A program made the position numbers and the translations under genes. Below the pieces are notes generated by a model, which saw nothing but the letters and a program-made list of their open reading frames with translations, had not been told where the DNA came from and ran no database searches. Of a DNA stretch of 5,170 bases, positions 1 through 5,170 are shown in pieces (the first letter of the stretch is position 1; the number at the start of each line of letters is the position of its first letter). Source of the DNA: Rhodocyclaceae bacterium (lineage in GTDB: Bacteria; Pseudomonadota; Gammaproteobacteria; Burkholderiales; Rhodocyclaceae); contig JADLGU010000431.1 in NCBI GenBank assembly GCA_020849155.1, positions 1-5,170 on the forward strand. Reading direction: 5' to 3'.

Positions 1-34
1 CCTGGGGGTTGAATATCGAGAGATCTATCTGCAA
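1..34 (-). CDS. pilM: PilM, type IV pilus assembly protein (5' end only)
   Basis: Only the first eleven codons are in the window; the gene continues past the left edge. Read on the minus strand from a TTG at 34-32, the peptide is MQIDLSIFNPQ. This resembles the usual PilM N-terminus, a short M-I-D-L-S-[FL]-[FL]-x-P type opening before the actin-like fold. A purine-rich AAAAGGA at 47-41 lies six bases before the TTG, which is why I choose that start; no ATG or GTG is available in frame nearby. PilM is a cytosolic, actin-like ATP-binding protein that binds the N-terminal tail of PilN and is part of the PilMNOP alignment complex of the type IV pilus. Divergent pilM and mrcA is a recurrent arrangement in beta- and gammaproteobacteria, which supports the call. 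The identification rests on eleven residues plus context, so it is probable rather than certain. Confidence 0.7.
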   Translation of the reverse strand, partial: MQIDLSIFNPQ

Positions 35-40
35 GGAAAA

Positions 41-47
41 TCCTTTT
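41..47 (-). promoter_or_regulatory. Ribosome binding site of pilM, deciding a TTG start
   Basis: AAAAGGA on the minus strand, separated from the TTG at 34-32 by six bases (TTTTCC). It is the strongest Shine-Dalgarno-like sequence in the window and fixes the non-ATG start of pilM. AAGGA at 45-41 can pair with TCCTT at 37-33 across a three-base loop, and this pairing would cover the site and the first two bases of the start codon. Confidence 0.65.
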
Positions 48-89
48 GAATTCTCGTTAGTTAGGCGCAATACAGATAATTTACATTAA

Positions 90-118
90 ATCCTAGCAAC
101 AACTATGTTCCCTGTAAA
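90..118 (-). promoter_or_regulatory. Sigma70-type promoter for pilM
   Basis: On the minus strand, TTTACA (118-113) and TAGGAT (95-90) are separated by exactly 17 bases. The -35 matches TTGACA at five of six positions and the -10 matches TATAAT at four of six. The bases just upstream (about 119-130) are almost pure A/T and could serve as an UP element. Transcription would start near 83, giving a leader of about 50 bases before the pilM TTG. This is inferred from the sequence only. Confidence 0.55.
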
Positions 119-182
119 GTATTTTTTACTTGCCGCTGTCGCATCAGCCCGACACTTCCGAAACGTCCTTCTGCCATGCGAC

Positions 183-195
183 TAACAGATTGATT
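183..195 (-). promoter_or_regulatory. Candidate IHF binding site
   Basis: The minus strand reads AATCAATCTGTTA, a perfect match to the IHF consensus WATCAANNNNTTR. The side upstream of the WATCAA element (plus positions 196-210) is A/T-rich, as is common at strong IHF sites. It lies about 65 bases upstream of the pilM -35 box and about 80 bases before the mrcA -10-like box. It is therefore well placed to bend the DNA between the two divergent genes. Binding is inferred, not shown. Confidence 0.45.
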
Positions 196-274
196 GTTAA
201 TGAGTAAATATCGAGCCCAAGGCGTTGCGCCCGGAGACATGCCGCCTCTGCGAACCGCACTGGTAGCCGAGGCA

Positions 275-280
275 TATAAT
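275..280 (+). promoter_or_regulatory. Consensus -10 box before mrcA
   Basis: TATAAT, a perfect sigma70 -10 hexamer, in otherwise GC-rich DNA. No good -35 exists at 15-19 base spacing (GAACCG at 17 bases), and there is no TGn extension. If used, transcription would start near 287. That makes the TTG at 289 almost leaderless but gives the TTG at 310 a leader of about 23 bases. An activator, or an alternative promoter further upstream, would be expected because of the missing -35. Confidence 0.35.
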
Positions 281-309
281 GGCGCGCCTTGTTTCTGACG
301 AGTTCTTCC

Positions 310-2631
310 TTGCCTACCGTTCTGCGCTGGATTGCCTACCCGATCTTGTTCCTGGCCGGCCGTGCCCTGATGGGCCTCGCCCTGCTGGCGATCGTGGTCG
401 TCCTGGCCTATCCCCAGCTTCCCTCTCTCGAAGCCCTCACCGACTACCAGCCCAAGATCCCGCTGCGGGTCTATACCTCCGACGGCCATCTGATCGGCGA
501 ATTCGGCGAGGAGCGCCGCGCCCTGGTGCGCATCCAGGAGGTCCCGCCGACGATGAAGCAGGCCATCCTCGCGGCCGAGGACGAGCGCTTCTATCAGCAT
601 CCCGGCGTCGATACGATCGGCGTACTGCGCGCTGCCTACGCCAACTTCAGCAGTGGCGGCAAGCGCCAGGGCGCCAGCACCATCACCATGCAGGTGGCGC
701 GCAACTTCTTCCTGTCGAGCGAGAAAACCCTGGCGCGCAAGGTGTATGAGGCGCTGCTCGCCTTCAAGATCGAGAACAATCTCTCCAAGGACGAGATTCT
801 GGAGATCTATATCAACCAGATCTACCTTGGACAGCGCGCCTACGGCTTCGCCGCCGCGGCACAGATCTATTTCGGCAAGCCGTTGAAGTCCGTCAGCATC
901 GCCGAAGCCGCCATGCTGGCCGGGCTGCCCAAGGCCCCTTCCAGCTTCAACCCGGTGGCCAATCCCAGGCGCGCCAAGCAGCGCCAGCTCTATGTCCTGC
1001 GGCGCATGCGCGAGCTGGGCCATATCGACGACGCCCAGATGGCCGAGGCGCAGAAGCAGGATTTGCGGATCAAGCGCGACGTCAACGAGTTCGGCGTGCG
1101 CGCCGACTATGTCGCCGAGATGGCGCGGCAGATCGTCTTCGAACGCTTCCAGGAGGAGGCCTACACCCGCGGCCTGCGGGTCATCACCACCATCCTCAAG
1201 GCGGACCAGGAGGCGGCCTATGCCAGCCTGCGGCGCGGGGTGATCGACTACGACAAGCGGCACGGCTATCGGGGCGCCACCGGCTTCGCCGACCTCGGCC
1301 AGCCCGGCAGCGCCCTCGACGAAACGCTGGAGGAAGCGCTGCAGGACGAGCCCGATTCGGACGACATCCACGCCGCCGTCATCCTCGAAGCCTCTCCCAA
1401 GCTGGTGAAGGCCTATCGGCGCGGCGGCGAAACGGTGCAGGTGACCGGCGAAGGCCTGAAGTTCGCCCTGCGCATGCTGGAGGACAAGGCACCGGCCAAC
1501 AAGCGCCTGCGTCGCGGCGCCGTCATCTACGTGCAGAAGGACGACAAGGGCCACTGGCAGATCGTCCAGCTGCCTGAGGTCGAGGCTGCCTTCGTCGCCG
1601 CCAACCCGACCGATGGGGCCATTCGCGCCCTGGTCGGCGGCTTCGATTTCAGCCGCAACAAGTTCAATCACGTCACCCAGGCCTGGCGCCAGCCCGGCTC
1701 CAGTTTCAAGCCCTTCATCTATTCTGCCGCCCTGGAAAAGGGCTTCACGCCGGCCAGCGTCATACAGGACGAGCCATTGACTGTGTCGGCCGAGGAAACC
1801 GGCAGCCAGGTATGGGAGCCGAAGAACTACGACGGCAAGTACGAAGGCCCGATGAGCATGCGCACCGGCCTGGCCAAGTCGAAGAACCTGGTGTCGATCC
1901 GCATCCTCAAGTCGATCGGCACCCACTACGCCCAGGACTACGTCACCCGCTTCGGCTTCGAGGCGGACAAGCATCCGCCCTATCTGACCATGGCCCTGGG
2001 CGCCGGCAGCGTGACCCCCTGGCAGCATCTGTCCGGCTACGCCGTGTTCGCCAATGGCGGCTACCGCATCCAGCCCTACATCGTGAAGCAGATCCTCGAC
2101 GACAAGGGCAATGTCCTGGCCGAGGCCCAGCCCCTGTCGGCCGGCGACGAGAACCTGCGGGTCATCGATCCGCGCAACGCCTACCTGATGGACAGCATGA
2201 TGCACGACGTCGTGCGGCGCGGCACCGCCACCCGGGCGCTGGCCCTGAAACGCAGCGACCTGGCCGGCAAGACCGGCACCACCAACGATTTCGTCGACGC
2301 CTGGTTCTGCGGCTACCAGCCGACCCTGGTCGGCGTCGCCTGGATCGGCTTCGACCAGCCGAAAAAGCTCGGCAACGGCGAGACGGGCGGCTCGGCCGCC
2401 CTGCCGATCTGGCTGGGCTACATGGAAAAAGCGCTGAAGAACGTGCCCGAGTCGCACATGCCGACCCCGGAAGGCCTGATCAGCATCAAGCTTCCGGGCG
2501 AAAGCGCCGGCGAGGCGGACAAGGGCACAGAGCTGATCTACAAGGAAAGCCTGCCGCCGCCGCAGCCGGATAACAACGATCCCGAATCGCCCCAGCGGAT
2601 GACCATCCCGCCGGCCAACGTGTCGGGCTGA
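310..2631 (+). CDS. mrcA: Penicillin-binding protein 1A, bifunctional transglycosylase/transpeptidase
   Basis: Class A PBP that polymerises lipid II into glycan strands and cross-links the stem peptides in the periplasm. Numbering is from the TTG at 310 (773 residues, usual for betaproteobacterial PBP1A). A short cytoplasmic tail precedes one membrane anchor at about 9-33. The GT51 glycosyltransferase domain follows, with EDERFYQHPG (catalytic Glu90), GASTITMQ (121-128), RKVYEALLAFKIE (143-155) and ILEIYINQIYLG (163-174). An OB-like insert spans about 318-428. The transpeptidase has SSFK (464-467, nucleophile Ser464), SKN (524-526) and KTGTT (654-658). The tail is proline-rich and polar. Start choice: the frame is also open from a TTG at 289, giving 780 residues. 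I prefer 310 because GAG at 300-302 lies seven bases before it, the -10 box at 275-280 would leave 289 without a leader, and the family N-terminus fits. The first in-frame ATG (370) falls inside the anchor. All catalytic motifs are intact. Confidence 0.95.
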   Translation: MPTVLRWIAYPILFLAGRALMGLALLAIVVVLAYPQLPSLEALTDYQPKIPLRVYTSDGHLIGEFGEERRALVRIQEVPPTMKQAILAAEDERFYQHPGVDTIGVLRAAYANFSSGGKRQGASTITMQVARNFFLSSEKTLARKVYEALLAFKIENNLSKDEILEIYINQIYLGQRAYGFAAAAQIYFGKPLKSVSIAEAAMLAGLPKAPSSFNPVANPRRAKQRQLYVLRRMRELGHIDDAQMAEAQKQDLRIKRDVNEFGVRADYVAEMARQIVFERFQEEAYTRGLRVITTILKADQEAAYASLRRGVIDYDKRHGYRGATGFADLGQPGSALDETLEEALQDEPDSDDIHAAVILEASPKLVKAYRRGGETVQVTGEGLKFALRMLEDKAPANKRLRRGAVIYVQKDDKGHWQIVQLPEVEAAFVAANPTDGAIRALVGGFDFSRNKFNHVTQAWRQPGSSFKPFIYSAALEKGFTPASVIQDEPLTVSAEETGSQVWEPKNYDGKYEGPMSMRTGLAKSKNLVSIRILKSIGTHYAQDYVTRFGFEADKHPPYLTMALGAGSVTPWQHLSGYAVFANGGYRIQPYIVKQILDDKGNVLAEAQPLSAGDENLRVIDPRNAYLMDSMMHDVVRRGTATRALALKRSDLAGKTGTTNDFVDAWFCGYQPTLVGVAWIGFDQPKKLGNGETGGSAALPIWLGYMEKALKNVPESHMPTPEGLISIKLPGESAGEADKGTELIYKESLPPPQPDNNDPESPQRMTIPPANVSG

Positions 2632-2949
2632 TCAGGACAGGACGACGCGCTCGCCCGACTGTTCCGAAGCCATCCGGCTGAGCGCCTCGAACAGCTCGGC
2701 GCCGTCCCGGGTGCCCAGCCAGCGGCCGTCGGCATGACGGAAATGGAAGCCGCCCGAGCGCGCCGCCACCCAGATCTCGCGGGCCGCCGCATGGCGATTG
2801 ACGATGATCTTGCTGCCGTCGCCGAATTCCAGCTCCAGCACGCCGCCCGGCTGCAGCTCGTAATCGATGTCGGCGCCGCAGGCATCCAGCGAACGCTCGA
2901 TCCGTTCCAGCGCCGCCTTGGCCAGCGCCTCAAACTCGGGTGCGTCCAT
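2632..2949 (-). CDS. cyaY: Frataxin-like iron-sulfur cluster assembly protein CyaY
   Basis: Cytosolic bacterial frataxin that binds iron through acidic residues and modulates IscS/IscU iron-sulfur cluster assembly. The protein has 105 residues, against 106 in E. coli. The frataxin core is plain: an acidic N-terminal helix (MDAPEFEALAKAALERIERSLD), the strand GGVLELEFGDGSKIIVNR (about 35-52), then EIWVAA and GGFHF, the W-L-x-x-R-D-G turn, and a C-terminal helix. The ATG at 2949-2947 has AGAAGG (2961-2956) six bases upstream, so the start is secure. Its stop directly abuts the mrcA stop (convergent), while its start is only 29 bases from the divergent lptM start. Its promoter must therefore lie within or next to the lptM coding region. 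I find no convincing one: TTGTCG with a poor CGATGT at 17 bases is the best I can offer. Confidence 0.93.
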   Translation of the reverse strand: MDAPEFEALAKAALERIERSLDACGADIDYELQPGGVLELEFGDGSKIIVNRHAAAREIWVAARSGGFHFRHADGRWLGTRDGAELFEALSRMASEQSGERVVLS

Positions 2950-2955
2950 CCCTAG

Positions 2956-2961
2956 CCTTCT
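2956..2961 (-). promoter_or_regulatory. Ribosome binding site of cyaY
   Basis: AGAAGG on the minus strand, six bases before the ATG at 2949-2947. It shares position 2961 with the TG of the candidate extended -10 box of the divergent lptM gene, showing how compressed this gap is. Confidence 0.55.
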
Positions 2962-2969
2962 GCTAACAT
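2961..2969 (+). promoter_or_regulatory. Candidate extended -10 element for lptM-lysA
   Basis: TGCTAACAT fits the extended -10 pattern TGnTAnnnT (TAACAT, four of six to consensus). The -35 region at 17-base spacing (2941-2946, TGCGTC) is poor, which is tolerated by extended -10 promoters. Transcription would begin near 2976, only a few bases before the ATG at 2979, so the message would be nearly leaderless. This is a weak prediction from position and pattern. Confidence 0.3.
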
Positions 2970-2978
2970 CGCCGCATC

Positions 2979-3146
2979 ATGCGCACATCGACAATTTTGC
3001 TATTTTTGCTCTTCCTGGGCGCCTGCGGCACCCGGACCTCGCTCACCCTGCCGCCCAGCCCGGCGCCGGCCGGCGCCGCGAAAACCACGGCCCCGCAGAC
3101 CCCTCCCGCCGATGATAGCAAAGCCGGCGGAAACGCCGCGCGATGA
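2979..3146 (+). CDS. lptM: Small LptM/YifL-like outer-membrane lipoprotein
   Basis: A 55-residue lipoprotein precursor. A signal peptide (MRTSTILLFLLFLGA) ends in the lipobox LGAC with the lipidated cysteine at 16. The mature part is short, rich in Pro, Ala and Thr, and lacks structure I recognise. LptM (YifL) of E. coli has a conserved CG-L-K-G-P-L-Y-x-P segment right after lipidation and assists maturation of the LptD/LptE translocon. Here the same place reads CGTRTSLTLPP: it keeps CG, a basic residue, both spaced hydrophobics and the Pro, but loses the Gly-Pro pair. Context supports the family: E. coli also has cyaY divergent from lptM, followed by a diaminopimelate gene. The start lacks a clear Shine-Dalgarno sequence. 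The gene overlaps lysA by four bases (ATGA), which implies translational coupling. It could also be an unrelated small lipoprotein, but its reality as a lipoprotein gene is well supported. Confidence 0.8.
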   Translation: MRTSTILLFLLFLGACGTRTSLTLPPSPAPAGAAKTTAPQTPPADDSKAGGNAAR

Positions 3147-4387
3147 AAGGCTTCGCCTATCGTGACGGCATCCTCCATGCCGAGGAGGTGCCCCTGCCCG
3201 AGCTGGCGGCCCGCCACGGCACGCCCTGCTACGTCTACTCGCGCGCCGCGCTGGCGTCGCGCTACGCGGAGTTCGGCCGCGCCCTGGCGGGGCGCGACGC
3301 CCTGCTCTGCTATGCCGTCAAGGCCAACTCCAACCTCGCCATCCTGAACCTGTTCGCCCGCGCCGGCGCCGGCTTCGACATCGTCTCCGGCGGCGAGCTG
3401 GCACGCGTCCTCGCCGCCGGCGGCGATCCTTCGCAAGTGGTGTTTTCCGGCGTCGGCAAGACAGCCGGGGAAATGCGCCAGGCGCTCGATGCCGGCATCT
3501 TCTGCTTCAACGTCGAGTCCGCCGCCGAGCTGGAGCGGCTGAACGGCATCGCCGGCCAGGCCGGAAAACGGGCGCCGATCGCGCTGCGGGTGAATCCGGA
3601 CGTCGACCCCAGGACGCATCCCTACATCTCCACGGGGCTGCGCAGCAACAAGTTCGGCGTCGCCTATGGCGAAGCGCTGGCCCTCTACCGCCAGGCCGCG
3701 ACGCTGCCGCACATCGAGGTGACGGGCATCGCCTGCCACATCGGCTCGCAGCTGCTCGATCCGGCGCCGGCGGCCGAGGCGGCGGGCAAGGTACTGGCCC
3801 TGGTCGGTCAGCTGGCGGCGGCCGGCATCGCCCTGCGCCACATCGATCTGGGCGGCGGCATCGGCATCCGCTACCGCGACGAAGCGCCGCCGGCGATCGC
3901 CGACTATCTCGCTCCGATCCTGGCGCAGCTGGCCGGCCGCGGCGAGAAACTCCTCTTCGAGCCGGGCCGGGCCCTGGTCGGCAACGCCGGCCTGCTGCTC
4001 ACCCGCATCGAATACCTCAAGCACGGCGAGGAAAAGAACTTCGCCATCGTCGACGCCGCCATGAACGACCTGATGCGGCCGGCGCTCTACGACGCCTGGC
4101 ACGACATCCTGCCTGTCCAGCCCGGCGCCGCGGCGAAGGCGGAGTACGAGGTGGTCGGGCCGGTCTGCGAGAGCGGCGATTTCCTCGGCCACGCCCGCAC
4201 GCTGGCGGTGGCGCCGGGGGATCTGCTGGCGGTGATGTCGGCCGGCGCCTACGGCATGGCCATGAGCTCGAACTACAACAGTCGGCCGCGCGCCGCGGAA
4301 GTGCTGGTGGACGGCGACCGGGCCTTCGTGGTGCGCGAACGCGAGGGCATCGCGCAACTTTTCGCGGGCGAGCATGTCCTGAACTGA
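3143..4387 (+). CDS. lysA: Diaminopimelate decarboxylase
   Basis: PLP-dependent, fold type III enzyme that decarboxylates meso-diaminopimelate to L-lysine, the last step of lysine synthesis, in the cytosol. The 414 residues are a normal length. Visible landmarks are YAVKANSN with the Schiff-base Lys60, CHIGSQ (198-203) with the His that stacks on PLP, the glycine loop LGGGIG (236-241) that holds the phosphate, EPGR (273-276), CESGDFLG (342-349) with the active-site Cys supplied across the dimer, and SAGAYG (367-372) with a PLP-contacting Tyr370. Nothing is missing or broken. The ATG at 3143 overlaps the lptM stop as ATGA, with a weak GGCGGA (3126-3131) eleven bases ahead, so coupling to lptM translation is likely. 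Lysine and the retained diaminopimelate feed protein and peptidoglycan synthesis, so it fits functionally beside PBP1A. Confidence 0.96.
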   Translation: MKGFAYRDGILHAEEVPLPELAARHGTPCYVYSRAALASRYAEFGRALAGRDALLCYAVKANSNLAILNLFARAGAGFDIVSGGELARVLAAGGDPSQVVFSGVGKTAGEMRQALDAGIFCFNVESAAELERLNGIAGQAGKRAPIALRVNPDVDPRTHPYISTGLRSNKFGVAYGEALALYRQAATLPHIEVTGIACHIGSQLLDPAPAAEAAGKVLALVGQLAAAGIALRHIDLGGGIGIRYRDEAPPAIADYLAPILAQLAGRGEKLLFEPGRALVGNAGLLLTRIEYLKHGEEKNFAIVDAAMNDLMRPALYDAWHDILPVQPGAAAKAEYEVVGPVCESGDFLGHARTLAVAPGDLLAVMSAGAYGMAMSSNYNSRPRAAEVLVDGDRAFVVREREGIAQLFAGEHVLN

Positions 4388-4408
4388 TCTTCCCCCGCCC
4401 CGGCCGCC

Positions 4409-5170
4409 ATGCGCAAGCTTTGCCCGTTCCTCCTCGTCGCCCTGTCCCTCGCCGCCTGCCAGAAGGCCGAAGAGAAGAAGCCGGCCGGCCCGCCGCCGGC
4501 CCTGATCACCGTCACCCAGGCCAAGGCCGGTGCCATGGAGGTGGTCGAGGAGACCCTCGGCACGCTCGAAGCCGTGCTCGATCCGAAGCTCGGCGCCGAG
4601 GTGGCCGGCAAGGTGGTGCAGGTGCTGGCCGGCAGCGGCAAGGCAGTCCGCAAGGGCGAGCTGCTGGCGCTGATCGACGCCACCGACTTCGCCCTCCAGA
4701 ACCGCGCCGACGAGGCCGAGCGCAAGCGCGCCGAGGCCCTGCTGGCGCAGCAGGAGCGCGTCGTCGAGCGCCAGCGCGAGCTGGCGCAGAAGGGCTTCAT
4801 CTCGCAGAACGCCGCCGACGATGCCCGGGCCCAGCGCGACGCCCTGCGCGAGCAGCTGGCGGCGAGCCGCGCCCGCAGCGACCTCTCCCGCCGCAGCCAG
4901 GGCAAGGCCCGCGTCGTGGCGCCCTTCGATGGCACGGTGGAGACCACCATCGCCTCGGCCGGCGACTACGTCAAGGTCGGCGACCCGCTGTTCCAGTTCG
5001 TTTCCTCGCGCAAGCTGCGCGCCCACCTGCCCTTTCCCGAATCGGCCGCGCCGCGCCTGAAGAAGGGCCAGCCGGTGGTCCTCGGTTCGCCACTGCTGCC
5101 GGGTCTGGAAATCCGCGCCGCCGTCAGCGACATCAAGGCCGGCGTGACCGAGGCCGGCCGCGCCCTCGAC
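4409..5170 (+). CDS. RND-type efflux periplasmic adaptor lipoprotein (3' end missing)
   Basis: The N-terminal 254 residues of a membrane fusion protein; the frame is open to the window edge. A signal peptide (MRKLCPFLLVALSLAA) ends in the lipobox LAAC with Cys17, followed by a charged, proline-rich linker (about 18-30). The first half of the lipoyl-like domain is at about 50-92 (GAEVAGKVVQVLAGSGKAVRKGE region). A charged coiled-coil hairpin with Gln, Glu, Arg and Ala runs about 93-165. The second lipoyl half has the family signature VVAPFDGTV (169-177) and GDYVKVGDPLFQ (185-196), and the beta-barrel domain begins after about 200. Such adaptors link an inner-membrane RND pump to a TolC-type channel; the substrate cannot be told. 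The start follows lysA by 21 bases, so it is probably co-transcribed. No Shine-Dalgarno sequence is visible: the gap is pyrimidine-rich. The frame is that of lysA with only its TGA and seven codons between, so no earlier start exists. The pump gene would be expected to the right. Confidence 0.88.
   Translation, partial: MRKLCPFLLVALSLAACQKAEEKKPAGPPPALITVTQAKAGAMEVVEETLGTLEAVLDPKLGAEVAGKVVQVLAGSGKAVRKGELLALIDATDFALQNRADEAERKRAEALLAQQERVVERQRELAQKGFISQNAADDARAQRDALREQLAASRARSDLSRRSQGKARVVAPFDGTVETTIASAGDYVKVGDPLFQFVSSRKLRAHLPFPESAAPRLKKGQPVVLGSPLLPGLEIRAAVSDIKAGVTEAGRALD

Noticed and set aside
117..131. AAGTA-T5-TACTT inverted repeat as a terminator or operator
   Set aside because: Only five A/T-dominated pairs and no T-run after the stem. 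It is better explained as the A/T-rich tract behind the pilM -35 box.
105..185. Small plus-strand ORF of 26 codons (begins MFPVKYFLLAAVASA) resembling a signal peptide
   Set aside because: No ribosome binding site, no mature domain after the hydrophobic stretch, and it overlaps the pilM -35 and the A/T tract. Most likely chance.
200..298. Small plus-strand ORF of 32 codons (begins MSKYRAQGVAPGD) ending 11 bases before TTG 310, possible leader peptide for mrcA
   Set aside because: No Shine-Dalgarno sequence, about half of third codon positions are G/C, against a strong GC bias in the real genes, and the TATAAT box lies inside it. A coupling leader cannot be excluded, but nothing supports it beyond position.
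279..749. ATG-initiated 156-residue frame beginning at the TATAAT box
   Set aside because: Out of frame with mrcA, Pro/Arg-rich frame-shift translation of the PBP1A gene; no family resemblance.
103..2457. 784-residue open frame on the minus strand opposite mrcA
   Set aside because: It is antisense to a full-length PBP1A with every catalytic motif intact. Its translation is low-complexity (Gly, Ala, Leu, Asp, His, Gln), as expected from the complement of GC-rich codons, and it resembles no family I know.
4388..4408. Terminator or promoter between lysA and the adaptor gene
   Set aside because: The 21 bases are C-rich with no stem-loop, T-run or -10-like hexamer.
2963..5026. 687-residue open frame on the minus strand opposite lptM, lysA and the adaptor
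   Set aside because: Same composition artefact; it spans three well-supported genes on the other strand and lacks recognisable motifs.

Overview
The window looks like a chromosomal housekeeping segment of a high-GC betaproteobacterium. A Rhodocyclales-type organism (Azoarcus/Thauera/Dechloromonas-like) is my best guess, from the protein character and the gene order pilM <- -> mrcA, cyaY <- -> lptM-lysA. Apart from the AT-rich first ~210 bases, the DNA is GC-rich with strongly GC-biased third codon positions. Coding density is very high, and long antisense frames opposite the real genes are composition artefacts. I see no mobile element, CRISPR array, RNA gene or plainly foreign island, and no convincing undescribed system.

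Layout. Bases 1-34 (minus strand) hold the first eleven codons of pilM, a type IV pilus gene, starting at a TTG behind a good ribosome binding site. Bases 35-288 are a divergent regulatory region with a good sigma70-type promoter for pilM, a perfect 13-base match to the IHF consensus, and an isolated consensus -10 box before mrcA. The mrcA gene (PBP1A, ending at 2631) runs right and its stop codon directly abuts the stop codon of cyaY (frataxin, 2632-2949, minus strand). After a 29-base divergent gap, a 55-residue LptM/YifL-like lipoprotein gene (2979-3146) overlaps lysA (3143-4387) by four bases. After 21 more bases an RND-type efflux periplasmic adaptor lipoprotein starts at 4409 and runs off the right edge.

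How the genes fit together. Most of the products serve the envelope. PBP1A polymerises and cross-links peptidoglycan. LysA makes lysine from meso-diaminopimelate, the amino acid that PBP1A cross-links through. The small lipoprotein belongs to a family linked to assembly of the LPS translocon. The adaptor would bridge an inner-membrane RND pump to an outer-membrane channel. PilM is a cytosolic part of the pilus machine. CyaY is the exception: an iron-binding regulator of iron-sulfur cluster assembly. The cyaY <- -> lptM pairing is also found in E. coli, where lptM is followed by dapF. Here lysA follows, and the expected dapF is not next: the efflux adaptor occupies that place. The points most worth checking are this junction, the degenerate LptM motif and the regulatory signals in the pilM/mrcA gap.
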